A DNA stretch of 48,321 nucleotides, taken from Pseudomonadota bacterium. Lineage in GTDB: Bacteria > Pseudomonadota > Gammaproteobacteria > Xanthomonadales > Xanthomonadaceae. A program made the position numbers and the translations under genes. The stretch lies in contig JAEZCF010000084.1 of assembly GCA_023430045.1 (NCBI GenBank), positions 1 through 48,321 of the forward strand, given 5' to 3'. The notes under the pieces are model-generated. The model ran no database searches and was not told the origin of the DNA. It saw only the letters and a list, made by a program, of their open reading frames with translations. This document shows positions 35,186-44,163 of this stretch, piece by piece. Every line of letters starts with the position of its first letter. Within the stretch, counting starts at the first letter, position 1.

Positions 35186-37288
35186 ATGCCACCGATTGGA
35201 CGTCGTACCGCACTGAAGCTGATTGCCGGAAGCGTGGCAGGCAGCATGGCCTGGAGCACCGCCCCCTGGGTTCGCGCCGCCACTTCCCCCGCCGTACGCA
35301 GCAACGACCGCACAGCGGGCGACGCCGTGCTTGCCATCGCCTTCGACAAACGCATGCATACGCGGGTGTCGCGCAATGGCAAGGCGCTCACCGGTTGGCA
35401 GCCCAGCGAAGCACTGCTGCTGGCCAGCGGCGAACTCAGTGATTTTGCGCTGACCGACCAGCAGACGCATGTGCTGGATGACCCCCGCCATGGCGCCGGC
35501 CGGCAGGTCGTCTTCACCGGCCGCGCGGCGTCTGCCGGCGTGGAGAAACAGGTGGCTGTCAGCAGTTTCGACGCCCTGCCAGGCGTAGCGCTGCTGCAGG
35601 TGCGCTACCGCAACCTGGGCGATGCAGCGCTGGAAATCACCGGCTGGCGCAACAGCCATTACCAGCTGGCGGACGCACCGGGCGGCTTCTGGAGTTTCTC
35701 CGGTGCCACCCACACCGATCGCCGCGACTGGGTACAGCCGCTGGACGATGGCTTCGACCAGCGCAACACGCTGTCCATGGATTCATCGGATTACGGCGGC
35801 GGCACACCGGTCGCCAACATCTGGCGCCGCGATGCCGGCCTGGCGGTCGGCCATGTCGAGCCGGTTCCGCGCCCACTGGACATGCCGGTGCGGCGTACCG
35901 CCAAGGGGGCGTCCATCGCCATCGAATCGCCGAATGCGATCACCCTGCCACCGGGCAAGGAACTGGTTACCGAGCGCACCCTGCTGGCCGTGCATGAAGG
36001 CGATTTCTACGCGCCGCTGCAGCAGTACCAGGCCATCATGCGTGCCGAGGGCATCGAGGGACCGCGGCCGCCGGATTCGGCCTTCGCGCCGATCTGGTGC
36101 GCCTGGGGCTACGAACGCGATTTCACCGTCGAGCAGATCTACGCCACGCTGCCGAAGGCCAAGGAACTCGGCTTCGAATGGGCCGTGCTGGACGACGGCT
36201 GGCAGACCAACGAAGGCGACTGGAAGATCGACCTGCGCAAGTTCCCGCGCGGTGACGCGGACATGCGTGCGTTCACCGCCGAAGTGCGCAGGCACGGCAT
36301 GCGCCCGCGCCTGTGGCTGGCACCGCTGGCCGCCGATCCGGGCAGCGATGTGCTGCACGACCACGTGGACATGCTGCTGCTGGACGAATACGGGGCATTC
36401 CAGACGGTCACCTGGTGGAACGCGCTGACCCAATGTCCGGCCTACCAGCCAACCATCGATTTCTACGTCGCGCTGGTGAGCAAGGCGATCGGTGACTGGG
36501 GTTTCGAGGGCATCAAGCTCGATGGCCAGCACCTCAATGCCGTCGCGCCCTGTCACAACCCCGCCCACAAGCACGCCAGCCCACAGGATTCCGTGGTTGG
36601 GCTGGCGAAATTCTGGGATGCGATCTACCGCGTCGCGCATGACGCCAACCCGGAGGCCGTGGTCGAGCTGTGCCCCTGTGGCACCGCGTTCGCATTCCAC
36701 AACCTGCCGGCCACCGACCAGTTCCCGTCCTCGGACCCGCTGTCGTCGTGGCAGGTTCGCAGCAAGGGCAAATCCATCAAGGCCCTGATCGGCGACCGCA
36801 GCAGTTATGCCGGCGACCATGTCGAGCTTTCCGACAACCGTGACGACTTCGCTTCCAGCGTCGGCATCGGCGCGGTGATCTCCAGCAAGTTCACGTGGCC
36901 GAAGGACACCGATCGTCCTTCGGTACCGCTGCCGCCGGGCGGCTACGTGCTGGACGATACCCGCGAAGCGCTGTGGCGGAAGTGGGTGGGCCTGTACAAC
37001 ACGCATATGCTGCCCAAGGGCGAATATCTCGGCACCCTGTACGACATCGGCTTCGATAAGCCGGAGACGCATGTGATCCGCAAGGATGGCGCGCAGTACT
37101 ACACCTTCTATGCACCTCAGTGGGACGGCAAGGTCGAACTGCGTGGCCTGCCGCCGGGCCGCTGGAAGGTCCGCGACCTGTTCAACGAAGCCGACCTGGG
37201 CGTGGTGGAAGGCGGCACCGCGATCCTGCCAGCACGCTTCGAGCGCTTCCTGTTCCTGCAGGCCACCCCGGCCGGGGCCAGCGCATGA
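35186..37288 (+). CDS. Tat-exported GH36-family alpha-galactosidase / alpha-N-acetylgalactosaminidase
   Basis: Retaining glycoside hydrolase, 700 residues. The N-terminus MPPIGRRTALKLIAGSVAGS is a twin-arginine signal (RR-TALK plus hydrophobic run to about residue 30), so it is exported folded. Next come an N-terminal beta-supersandwich and a (beta/alpha)8 domain (about 285-600, opening FAPIWCAWGYERDFTVEQIY and EWAVLDDGWQ). The nucleophile is most likely Asp446 in GIKLDGQ; an acid-base Asp is expected in the PSSDPLSSWQ region. Placement with AgaS, AgaZ and kinase genes favours alpha-GalNAc as substrate over plain alpha-galactose, but this is inference. An ATG at 35156 is an alternative start. 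Its stop overlaps the permease start (ATGA). Confidence 0.87.
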   Translation: MPPIGRRTALKLIAGSVAGSMAWSTAPWVRAATSPAVRSNDRTAGDAVLAIAFDKRMHTRVSRNGKALTGWQPSEALLLASGELSDFALTDQQTHVLDDPRHGAGRQVVFTGRAASAGVEKQVAVSSFDALPGVALLQVRYRNLGDAALEITGWRNSHYQLADAPGGFWSFSGATHTDRRDWVQPLDDGFDQRNTLSMDSSDYGGGTPVANIWRRDAGLAVGHVEPVPRPLDMPVRRTAKGASIAIESPNAITLPPGKELVTERTLLAVHEGDFYAPLQQYQAIMRAEGIEGPRPPDSAFAPIWCAWGYERDFTVEQIYATLPKAKELGFEWAVLDDGWQTNEGDWKIDLRKFPRGDADMRAFTAEVRRHGMRPRLWLAPLAADPGSDVLHDHVDMLLLDEYGAFQTVTWWNALTQCPAYQPTIDFYVALVSKAIGDWGFEGIKLDGQHLNAVAPCHNPAHKHASPQDSVVGLAKFWDAIYRVAHDANPEAVVELCPCGTAFAFHNLPATDQFPSSDPLSSWQVRSKGKSIKALIGDRSSYAGDHVELSDNRDDFASSVGIGAVISSKFTWPKDTDRPSVPLPPGGYVLDDTREALWRKWVGLYNTHMLPKGEYLGTLYDIGFDKPETHVIRKDGAQYYTFYAPQWDGKVELRGLPPGRWKVRDLFNEADLGVVEGGTAILPARFERFLFLQATPAGASA

Positions 37289-38205
37289 GCGTGGATGCCG
37301 CCGTGCTGCCGCAGCGCCGTCCCTGGCTGGTGTTCGCACTGACCACGGTGCTGCTGTGGGGTGTATGGGGAGCGCTGTCGCCGCTGTCGGCCGCACATGG
37401 CTTCCCGGACACGCTGGTGTACTGCGTCTGGTCGCTGACCATGATTCCGCCGGCCCTGTACATCCTGTGGCGCAGCGGCTGGCAGCTGGAACGTTCGCCG
37501 CGTGCGGTGGGCTACGGCCTGGTCATCGGCCTGCTCGGCGCAGGTGGGCAGATGCTGCTGTTCCATACCCTGACCGTTGGCCCGGCCTACTTTGTGTTCC
37601 CGGTGATCTCGCTGTCGCCGGTGGTCACCATCGCACTGTCCTACCTGCTGCTGCGCGAGCGCACCGGTTGGCAGGGCACGCTCGGCATCGTGCTGGCGAT
37701 GCTCGCGCTGCCGCTGCTGGATCTTTCCTTCGGCCGTGGCGACGGTGAAGGCCTCGGCTGGTTCCTGCAGTCGCTGCTGATCATGCTGGCCTGGGGCCTG
37801 CAGGCCTACTTCATGAAACTCGCCAATGACACGGTACGTGCCGAGAGCATCTTCGCCTACATGACCCTGGGCGCGCTGCTGCTGGCACCGGTGGCGCTTG
37901 CGATGACCGACTGGTCGCAGCCGATCAACACCGGACTGGACGGCCCCTGGATGACCGCAGGAATCCAGATCCTCAACGCCGTCGGCGCGCTGACACTGGT
38001 CTATGCGTTCCGTTACGGCAAGGCCATGGTGGTGGCGCCGCTCAGCAATGCCGGCGCGCCATTGATCACCGCCGTGCTGTCGCTGCTGTTCGCCAGCGTG
38101 GTGCCTGGTCCGTTGAAAGCCATCGGCCTGGTGCTGGCACTCATCGCTTCGCTGCTGCTGGTGCTCGAACCCGAGCGCGCTCCCCCTCCCCGCCCTCTTC
38201 CCTGA
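37285..38205 (+). CDS. DMT-superfamily (EamA-type) permease, probable sugar importer
   Basis: A 306-residue inner-membrane protein with ten predicted hydrophobic segments in two repeats, as in the drug/metabolite transporter superfamily. It starts RPWLVFALTTVLLWGVWGAL, with ISLSPVVTIALSYLLLRERTGW closing the first half and NAGAPLITAVLSLLFASVVPG in the second. The start codon overlaps the GH36 stop by 4 bases, so the two are translated together. In the best-known GalNAc loci import is by a PTS or an MFS permease. None is here, so this gene is the only candidate for carrying the released sugar across the inner membrane. Direction and substrate are inferred. Confidence 0.85.
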   Translation: MSVDAAVLPQRRPWLVFALTTVLLWGVWGALSPLSAAHGFPDTLVYCVWSLTMIPPALYILWRSGWQLERSPRAVGYGLVIGLLGAGGQMLLFHTLTVGPAYFVFPVISLSPVVTIALSYLLLRERTGWQGTLGIVLAMLALPLLDLSFGRGDGEGLGWFLQSLLIMLAWGLQAYFMKLANDTVRAESIFAYMTLGALLLAPVALAMTDWSQPINTGLDGPWMTAGIQILNAVGALTLVYAFRYGKAMVVAPLSNAGAPLITAVLSLLFASVVPGPLKAIGLVLALIASLLLVLEPERAPPPRPLP

Positions 38206-38218
38206 CAGGAGTCCCCCC

Positions 38219-39508
38219 ATGCACGCTCTGCTCGACCTGGTCGCGCGGCATCGGCAAGGTCACGCCACCGGCGTGACCTCGATCTGCTCGGCCCATCCGC
38301 TCGTCATCGAAGCCAGCCTGCGCCATGCGCAGCAGACCGGCCAGGCGCTGCTGCTGTTCGAAGCGACCTGCAACCAGGTCAACCAGGACGGCGGCTATAC
38401 CGGCATGCGTCCTGCCGATTTCGTCGCTTTCGTGCACGGCATCGCCGAGCGCGTCGGCTTCGAGGCCTCGCGCATCGCCCTCGGCGGCGACCACCTCGGT
38501 CCGAACCCGTGGACCGCGCTGGGCGCCGATGCCGCGATGGACAAGGCGGAGGTGATGGTTGCCGAGTACGTTGCCGCAGGCTTCCGCAAGATCCACCTCG
38601 ACTGCTCCATGGCGTGCGCCGGTGACCCGGAGCCGTTGCCCGAAGCGGAGATCGTGCGCCGCGCGGTACGGCTGTGCCGTGCCGCCGAAGACGCCTGGTC
38701 GAGTGCCGGCGGTGAAGCACCGGTCTATGTCATCGGCACTGAAGTGCCGGTACCGGGCGGTGCCACCGAGGCCATCGAAGGGCTGGCGGTGACCACCCCG
38801 GAGGCGGCGCTGGCGACCATCCAGGCCCACCGTGATGCCTTTGCGGAAGCTGGACTGGCCGACGCGTGGCAGCGCGTGGTGGCTTCGGTGGTGCAGCCGG
38901 GTGTGGAGTTCGACCACCACGACGTCATCGATTACCACAGCGACAAGGCCCGTGCGCTGAGCGAGGCCGTGACCTCCGTACCGGGCATGGTGTTCGAAGC
39001 GCATTCCACCGATTACCAGACCCGCGATGCGCTTGCCGCCCTGGTCCGCGATCATTTCGCGATCCTCAAGGTCGGCCCGGGGCTTACCTTCGCACTGCGC
39101 GAAGCGTTATGGGCGCTGGACGCGATCGAGCGCGAATGGATCGAAGAATCCGCGCGCGCCGACCTGCGCGGCGTCACCCTGCGACGCATGCACGAAGCGC
39201 CGGGTTACTGGCAGCGCTATTACCACGGCCAGGGCCGTGGACTGCACATCGACCTGCAGTACAGCCTCAGCGACCGCATCCGTTATTACTGGCCGGATCC
39301 GGCGATCGAAGCAGCGCGCGTGCAGCTGTTCGACAACCTGCGCGCCGATCCACCACCGCTGCCGCTCATCGGCCAATACCTGCCCCATGCCCTGCACGCC
39401 GTGCGCAACGGGACTGCCACGCTCGACCCCCAGTCCCTGGCCATGGCCCACATCAGCGCTGTCCTCGACGACTACCACCATGCATGCAAAAACCATGACC
39501 GTTCCTGA
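38219..39508 (+). CDS. agaZ: AgaZ/GatZ/KbaZ-family protein (tagatose-bisphosphate aldolase-associated)
   Basis: A 429-residue member of the GatZ/KbaZ/AgaZ family. It has the characteristic opening VTSICSAHPLVIEASLRHA, then LLFEATCNQVNQDGGYTG and ALGGDHLGPNPW, and later IKVGPGLTFALREALWALD-like wording (LKVGPGLTFALREALWALD). In E. coli these proteins are needed for stability of the class II tagatose-1,6-bisphosphate aldolase; in other genomes they have been proposed as tagatose-6-phosphate kinases. The catalytic aldolase partner AgaY/GatY/KbaY is absent here, so the exact role is open. A strong AGGAG precedes the ATG at 38219. The gene overlaps agaS by 14 bases. Confidence 0.92.
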   Translation: MHALLDLVARHRQGHATGVTSICSAHPLVIEASLRHAQQTGQALLLFEATCNQVNQDGGYTGMRPADFVAFVHGIAERVGFEASRIALGGDHLGPNPWTALGADAAMDKAEVMVAEYVAAGFRKIHLDCSMACAGDPEPLPEAEIVRRAVRLCRAAEDAWSSAGGEAPVYVIGTEVPVPGGATEAIEGLAVTTPEAALATIQAHRDAFAEAGLADAWQRVVASVVQPGVEFDHHDVIDYHSDKARALSEAVTSVPGMVFEAHSTDYQTRDALAALVRDHFAILKVGPGLTFALREALWALDAIEREWIEESARADLRGVTLRRMHEAPGYWQRYYHGQGRGLHIDLQYSLSDRIRYYWPDPAIEAARVQLFDNLRADPPPLPLIGQYLPHALHAVRNGTATLDPQSLAMAHISAVLDDYHHACKNHDRS

Positions 39509-40655
39509 CATTCTCGGCTTCACCGAACAGCAGCTCGAAGCGGCCGGCGCCGGATGGACGGCCCGCGAAATCGCCCAGCAGCCTCGCATGCTCGAGCGCA
39601 CCCACGCACTGGTGGCGTCCCTGCACGATGAGCTGCGCGCGTTCGTCGGTGAGCTGGTGGATGATCCCCGCGCCCGCGTGATCCTTACCGGTGCCGGCAC
39701 CTCGGCCTATATCGGCCAGTGCCTGGCTCCGCTGCTGGACCGTCACCTTGCCGCCAGCGTGGACGCGGTTCCCACCACCGATATCGTCAGCGCACCCCGG
39801 CTGTACCTGGACCCGGAGCAGCCGCTGCTGCTGGTGTCGTTCGGCCGTTCCGGCAACAGCCCGGAAAGCCTGGCGACGGTGGAACTGGCCGAGTCTCTGG
39901 TCCGTGATGTGCGGCATCTGGTGGTGACCTGCAACCCGGCCGGTGGCCTGGCACGGGTGCCGGTCGCGCATGCGATGACCGTGCTGTTGCCGGAGGAAAC
40001 GCACGACACCAGCTTCGCGATGACCTCCAGTTTCACCTGCATGATGTACGCGACCGCTGCCGCGCTGCTGCCGTCGGGTACCCTCGATGCACGCATCGGC
40101 CCGATAGCCGCGGCCACCGGACAGGTCATCCAGGAGGCCCTGCCGCTGCTGCAGACGCTGGCCGAAGCGCGCCATGATCGCGTGGTATATCTCGGCAGCG
40201 GCCTGTTGCAGGGCCTGGCACGCGAAGCCACGCTCAAGCTCGGCGAGCTGACCAACGGCGCGGTGGTGACCTGCTACGACTCGCCCCTCGGCTTCCGTCA
40301 CGGTCCGAAGACCTTCGTCACCGAGACCACGCTGGTCATGGTGTTCGTGTCCAACGATGCGCATGCGCGCCGCTACGACCACGACCTGATCGACGAGCTG
40401 CGCCGCGATGGCTGTGCCGCGCGGGTGATCGAGATCTCCGCACGCCCGCGCGCGGCCGACGATGCCGATACGCTGGCGGTGGCGGGAATGGAGGGCGCCG
40501 AGGACATGGACCTGCTGTACCCCTACATCGCTGCCGCGCAGAGCTATGCCCTGCTGCATTCGCTCGCACGCGGCGTGACGCCGGACAACCCGAACCCGGC
40601 GGGCATCGTCAACCGCGTGGTGCAGGGCGTGCAGCTGTACGCGCTGGACGCATGA
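39495..40655 (+). CDS. agaS: SIS-domain galactosamine-6-phosphate deaminase/isomerase (AgaS-like)
   Basis: A 386-residue protein with two SIS sugar-phosphate isomerase domains, as in AgaS, which converts galactosamine-6-phosphate to tagatose-6-phosphate and ammonia. Domain 1 (about 40-190) has VILTGAGTSAYIGQCLAPLL and LLVSFGRSGNSPESLATVEL; domain 2 (about 215-370) has VVYLGSGLLQGLAREATLKL and DSPLGFRHGPKTF. Two in-frame ATGs, 39480 and 39495, both lie inside the end of agaZ; 39495 is chosen for the smaller overlap. Its stop overlaps the kinase start (ATGA), so translation is coupled. This gene is the best single marker that the locus handles galactosamine-type sugars. Confidence 0.92.
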   Translation: MTVPDILGFTEQQLEAAGAGWTAREIAQQPRMLERTHALVASLHDELRAFVGELVDDPRARVILTGAGTSAYIGQCLAPLLDRHLAASVDAVPTTDIVSAPRLYLDPEQPLLLVSFGRSGNSPESLATVELAESLVRDVRHLVVTCNPAGGLARVPVAHAMTVLLPEETHDTSFAMTSSFTCMMYATAAALLPSGTLDARIGPIAAATGQVIQEALPLLQTLAEARHDRVVYLGSGLLQGLAREATLKLGELTNGAVVTCYDSPLGFRHGPKTFVTETTLVMVFVSNDAHARRYDHDLIDELRRDGCAARVIEISARPRAADDADTLAVAGMEGAEDMDLLYPYIAAAQSYALLHSLARGVTPDNPNPAGIVNRVVQGVQLYALDA

Positions 40656-41587
40656 GCGGCGCCCTGTACCTGGGCGTGGACGGCGGCGGCACCAAAACCC
40701 GCTTCGCGCTGGTCGATGCCAAGGGCACGCTGCTGGCCGAAACGCAGATGGGCACCACGTACCATCCGCAGGTGGGCCTGGATGGCGTGCAGCGCATCCT
40801 GGCCGCCGGCATCGGCGAGGTGCTCGGCCAGGCGGGCGGTGGCAACGAGGATATCCGCCATGCCTTCTTCGGCCTGCCGGCCTACGGCGAAGACAGTCGT
40901 GCCACCGCCGCCCTGCAGCTGATTCCCGGGAAGGTGCTGGGGCATGGGCGCTACGCGTGCGACAACGACATGGTCTGCGGCTGGGCCGGGTCGCTGGCGT
41001 GCGCCGACGGCATCAACATCATCGCAGGCACCGGTTCGATGGGCTACGGCCGGCGTGGTGAAGCGGCCGCACGTGCCGGCGGCTGGGGCGAAGCATTCTC
41101 GGATGAAGGGTCCGCGTACTGGATCGCCGTGCAGGGCCTCAACGCATTTTCGCGGATGAGCGACGGGCGCCTGCCGCGCGGTCCGCTGCACGCCATCCTG
41201 CGCGAGCATTTCCAGCTCGATGGGAACGACCTGGACATCTGCGCGCATGTCTACGGCGAAGGCCACGGGTCACGTGGTGAACTCGCACAGCTCTCGCCGC
41301 TGGTGTCGCAGGCCGCGCTGGCCGGTGATGACGTCGCGGCGTCCATCTTCGAGCGCGCCGGACAGGAACTGGCGGCCATCGCCGAAGCGCTGCGCGTGGC
41401 ACTGCGGTTCGAGACCGGCGAAACGGTTCCCTTGTCGTACTCCGGCGGCGCGTTCAGTGCCGGTGAGATGCTGATGCGTCCGTTCACCGCCGCCCTGCAG
41501 GCGGCCAGCCCGGACTTCGACCTGCGCACGCCGTTGCACGCTCCCCATTACGGTGCCGCCCTGTACGCCGTGCAGTTGGCCGGGTAA
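40652..41587 (+). CDS. BadF/BadG-type ATPase, probable N-acetylgalactosamine kinase
   Basis: A 311-residue ASKHA-fold kinase. The N-terminal phosphate loop LGVDGGGTKTRFALVDAKG, the adenosine-side IIAGTGSMGYGRRG (about 131-144) and the family motif GGWGEAFSDEGSAYWI (about 148-163) are all present, as in N-acetylglucosamine kinases of the BadF/BadG/BcrA/BcrD family. With no PTS in the locus, a cytoplasmic kinase is needed to make the 6-phosphate, and its translational coupling to agaS points to GalNAc or galactosamine as substrate. Shewanella and other proteobacteria use an AgaK kinase in this position. Substrate assignment is inference. Confidence 0.85.
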   Translation: MSGALYLGVDGGGTKTRFALVDAKGTLLAETQMGTTYHPQVGLDGVQRILAAGIGEVLGQAGGGNEDIRHAFFGLPAYGEDSRATAALQLIPGKVLGHGRYACDNDMVCGWAGSLACADGINIIAGTGSMGYGRRGEAAARAGGWGEAFSDEGSAYWIAVQGLNAFSRMSDGRLPRGPLHAILREHFQLDGNDLDICAHVYGEGHGSRGELAQLSPLVSQAALAGDDVAASIFERAGQELAAIAEALRVALRFETGETVPLSYSGGAFSAGEMLMRPFTAALQAASPDFDLRTPLHAPHYGAALYAVQLAG

Positions 41588-41647
41588 CGCCGCCTGCATC
41601 CGCATCCCGACAGCTGCCGGCCGCCGGCTGGTACATGAGGAGATCCG

Positions 41648-43492
41648 ATGAAATCGCTGTTGCTGACCGCCCTGCTGATTCCGCTCTCCGCCACGGCGTT
41701 CGCCAGCGAACGCGACGACGCACTGCAGCCCACCGCGCGCTTCAGTGTATACGGCCATGGTGCTGCCGCCACGCCGCCGATGGGCTGGAACCCGTGGAAC
41801 GCGTTCCGCACCGAAGTGAACCAGGCAAAGATGCTGTCGGTGGTGGACACGATCCAGCAGCGGGGGCTGCAACGCGCAGGCTACCGCTACATCAACATTG
41901 ATGACGGCTGGTGGCTCAGGCGCGGTGCCGACGGCCGCATCGTTATCCGCACGAGCATGTTCCCCATCGCGGCATCCGCCGATGGCAGCAGCAGCCTGCG
42001 CACCTGGACCGACCAGCTGCACGCGCGCGGATTCAAGGCGGGACTGTATACCGACGTCGGGCGCAATGCCTGCTCGCAGGCCTTCGATCGCCACAGTCCG
42101 AACCTGCCGGTGGGCAGCATCGCCGAGCGCGGAATCGGATTGCAGGGCTTCGAAGCCTCGGACCTGAAAACCATGTTCCAGGACTGGGGTTTCGATTATC
42201 TCAAGGTGGATGCCTGCGGGCTGGCCGACTTCGGCGCCGACAGCGAGCCGGTACGGGACTCGGGCCTGTCCGCTGTACGGCCCACCATCGTGCGTGGCGA
42301 TGCGGCGGCCACCGATCGCCAGGCCGTGGAGACTGGCTATGCGCGCGTCGGCCGCCTGCTGGCCGAACTCAACCCGGACAACGACTACGTGCTGTCGATC
42401 TGCCCCTGGGGCGAGGCGGGCGTGCGCGACTGGGGCGGCCGCCATGGCAATCTGTGGCGGACCAGTCCCGACATCGAACCCACCTGGGACAGCATGCTGC
42501 ACAACTTCGATTCGGCGGCCCGCCGCGAGCTGTACGCCGGACCGGGGCGCTGGAACGATCCGGACATGCTGGCGGTCGGGCTGGGCGACTTCGACGCCGG
42601 CCATCTGACCGAGGCCCGTACGCATTTTTCGCTGTGGGCGATGCTGGCCGCACCGCTGCTGATGGGCTTCGATGTCAACAGCGCCTCCGACGCACTGCTG
42701 GGTATCCTGTCCAATCCCGAAGTCATCGCAGTCAACCAGGATCCGGCCGGCAACCAGGCCGCGCTGGTGGTCGATGGACCGGCGATCCAGGTGCTGGTCA
42801 AGCCGCTTGCCACGCGCGGTGAGCGCGCGGTGCTGCTGTTCAATCGCGGGAGTTCTCCCGTCACGGCGGCAGTCGATGCCGCGCAGATGAAACTGGCCAA
42901 TGGCACCGTCGCCCACGTGCGCGATCTGTGGCGGCACGAGGACCTCGCGCAGGTACAGGACACGTTGCGCTTCGCGCTTGCACCGCGCGAGGTGGTGATG
43001 CTGAAGGTTACGGGCACGCCTGTGTTGGCGACAGACACGCTGCTGAGCGAGATGACGGCCCGCATCCATGTCGCCACCGATGGCCTGCCAATCTACGGCA
43101 CGCCGCGTGATCCGCATACGGGAACGCCGCGCGCGGACTTCAGCCCTGAAGGCGAGCCGCTGCGGATCGGCGGCGATGCATTCCGCTATGGCATCGGCGC
43201 GCATGCCGATTCACGCATGGAGATCGCGACGCGCGGCGAATTCCGCCGCTTCGCCGCCAAGGTCGGCCTGCAACGGACGGACACGCGCACCGGTGGCCGG
43301 GTGGTCTTCCGGGTATACGGCGATGGGCGCCTGCTGCATGAAACCACACCGCTGGGCCAGGCCGACACAGCGTCGTCGCTCGACGTGGACATCGACGGCG
43401 TGCAGGTGATTGAACTGGTCGCTGCATCCGTGAATGGCACCCCAGGCACCCTGCCACCGGCCATCGTCTGGGGCGACGCGCGGCTCCGGTAG
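41648..43492 (+). CDS. GH27 alpha-galactosidase with C-terminal NPCBM-like domain, exported
   Basis: Retaining alpha-galactosidase family, 614 residues. A Sec signal peptide (about 1-19, LLLTALLIPLSATAFAS) is followed by the GH27 barrel (TPPMGWNPWNAFRTEVN; YRYINIDDGWW). The nucleophile is Asp188 in YLKVDACG and an acid/base Asp is expected in WRTSPDIEPTW. A beta-sandwich follows, then an extra C-terminal module (about 465-610; GIGAHADSRMEI, VVFRVYGDGRLL) that resembles the NPCBM carbohydrate-binding domain found on several alpha-galactosidases. A strong AGGAG precedes the ATG at 41648. GH27 includes alpha-N-acetylgalactosaminidases as well, so its specificity is open. Last gene of the locus. 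Confidence 0.93.
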   Translation: MKSLLLTALLIPLSATAFASERDDALQPTARFSVYGHGAAATPPMGWNPWNAFRTEVNQAKMLSVVDTIQQRGLQRAGYRYINIDDGWWLRRGADGRIVIRTSMFPIAASADGSSSLRTWTDQLHARGFKAGLYTDVGRNACSQAFDRHSPNLPVGSIAERGIGLQGFEASDLKTMFQDWGFDYLKVDACGLADFGADSEPVRDSGLSAVRPTIVRGDAAATDRQAVETGYARVGRLLAELNPDNDYVLSICPWGEAGVRDWGGRHGNLWRTSPDIEPTWDSMLHNFDSAARRELYAGPGRWNDPDMLAVGLGDFDAGHLTEARTHFSLWAMLAAPLLMGFDVNSASDALLGILSNPEVIAVNQDPAGNQAALVVDGPAIQVLVKPLATRGERAVLLFNRGSSPVTAAVDAAQMKLANGTVAHVRDLWRHEDLAQVQDTLRFALAPREVVMLKVTGTPVLATDTLLSEMTARIHVATDGLPIYGTPRDPHTGTPRADFSPEGEPLRIGGDAFRYGIGAHADSRMEIATRGEFRRFAAKVGLQRTDTRTGGRVVFRVYGDGRLLHETTPLGQADTASSLDVDIDGVQVIELVAASVNGTPGTLPPAIVWGDARLR

Positions 43493-43557
43493 CACGCGGC
43501 CTCGCAGGACTGATTCATGGTCTGCCACGGCTTCCCACGGTCCGCAACGGATACGTT

Positions 43558-44163
43558 CTACCCCGCTGTCGCCGACCATGCACCGACCATCGCGACGGCG
43601 ATCAGGACAACGCCCGAAGCCCGCAGCATCATCTGTTGCAGGGTTGGATGCAGCAGGCGGCTCACCAACTGGAACATCAGCATCAGTGTCACGAAATCCA
43701 GCACGATCCAGAGCAAGGTCAGCACGATCAGGCTGCTGTCAGCATCGTGGGTAATGCCGATGAACTGCGGGAAGAACGACGCAAAGAACACGATGTCCTT
43801 GGGATTCGAGAGTGCGACGATGAAGCCTCTGCCGAAACCACCTGTTCCGGCGGCAGCGGGATCCATGCTGCCGGTGCCGCGTGTGCGCAGCAGCCCCCAG
43901 CCGATGTAGCCGATATACAGCGCGCCGCCCAGTTTGATCAACGCAAACACCCTCTCATCCATCGCCAGCAGCCCCTTCACCATCAGGGCGGAGATGGAGA
44001 TCAATACCAGCGAGGCCAGATTCGTTCCGGCGATCGTGAGCAGCGCGCGCCGCGCACCGCCGATGATGCCGGCGCTGACGACCATGATCGCGACCGGGCC
44101 CGGCACCGCGATCATCACGACCACGGCCACCATGTAGAGCATCAGCAGGTTGAGGTCGATCAT
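43558..44163 (-). CDS. LysE-family amino-acid exporter
   Basis: A 201-residue inner-membrane protein with about six hydrophobic segments and the LysE/RhtB opening MIDLNLLMLYMVAVVVMIAVPGPVAIMVV, including the conserved PGP. The GGARRALLTIAG loop and the central Gly-rich GGALYIGYIGWGLLR segment are also typical. The family exports amino acids or homoserine-type compounds. The substrate is not known, and the gene runs convergent to the GH27 gene, so it is probably not part of the sugar locus. Confidence 0.92.
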   Translation of the reverse strand: MIDLNLLMLYMVAVVVMIAVPGPVAIMVVSAGIIGGARRALLTIAGTNLASLVLISISALMVKGLLAMDERVFALIKLGGALYIGYIGWGLLRTRGTGSMDPAAAGTGGFGRGFIVALSNPKDIVFFASFFPQFIGITHDADSSLIVLTLLWIVLDFVTLMLMFQLVSRLLHPTLQQMMLRASGVVLIAVAMVGAWSATAG

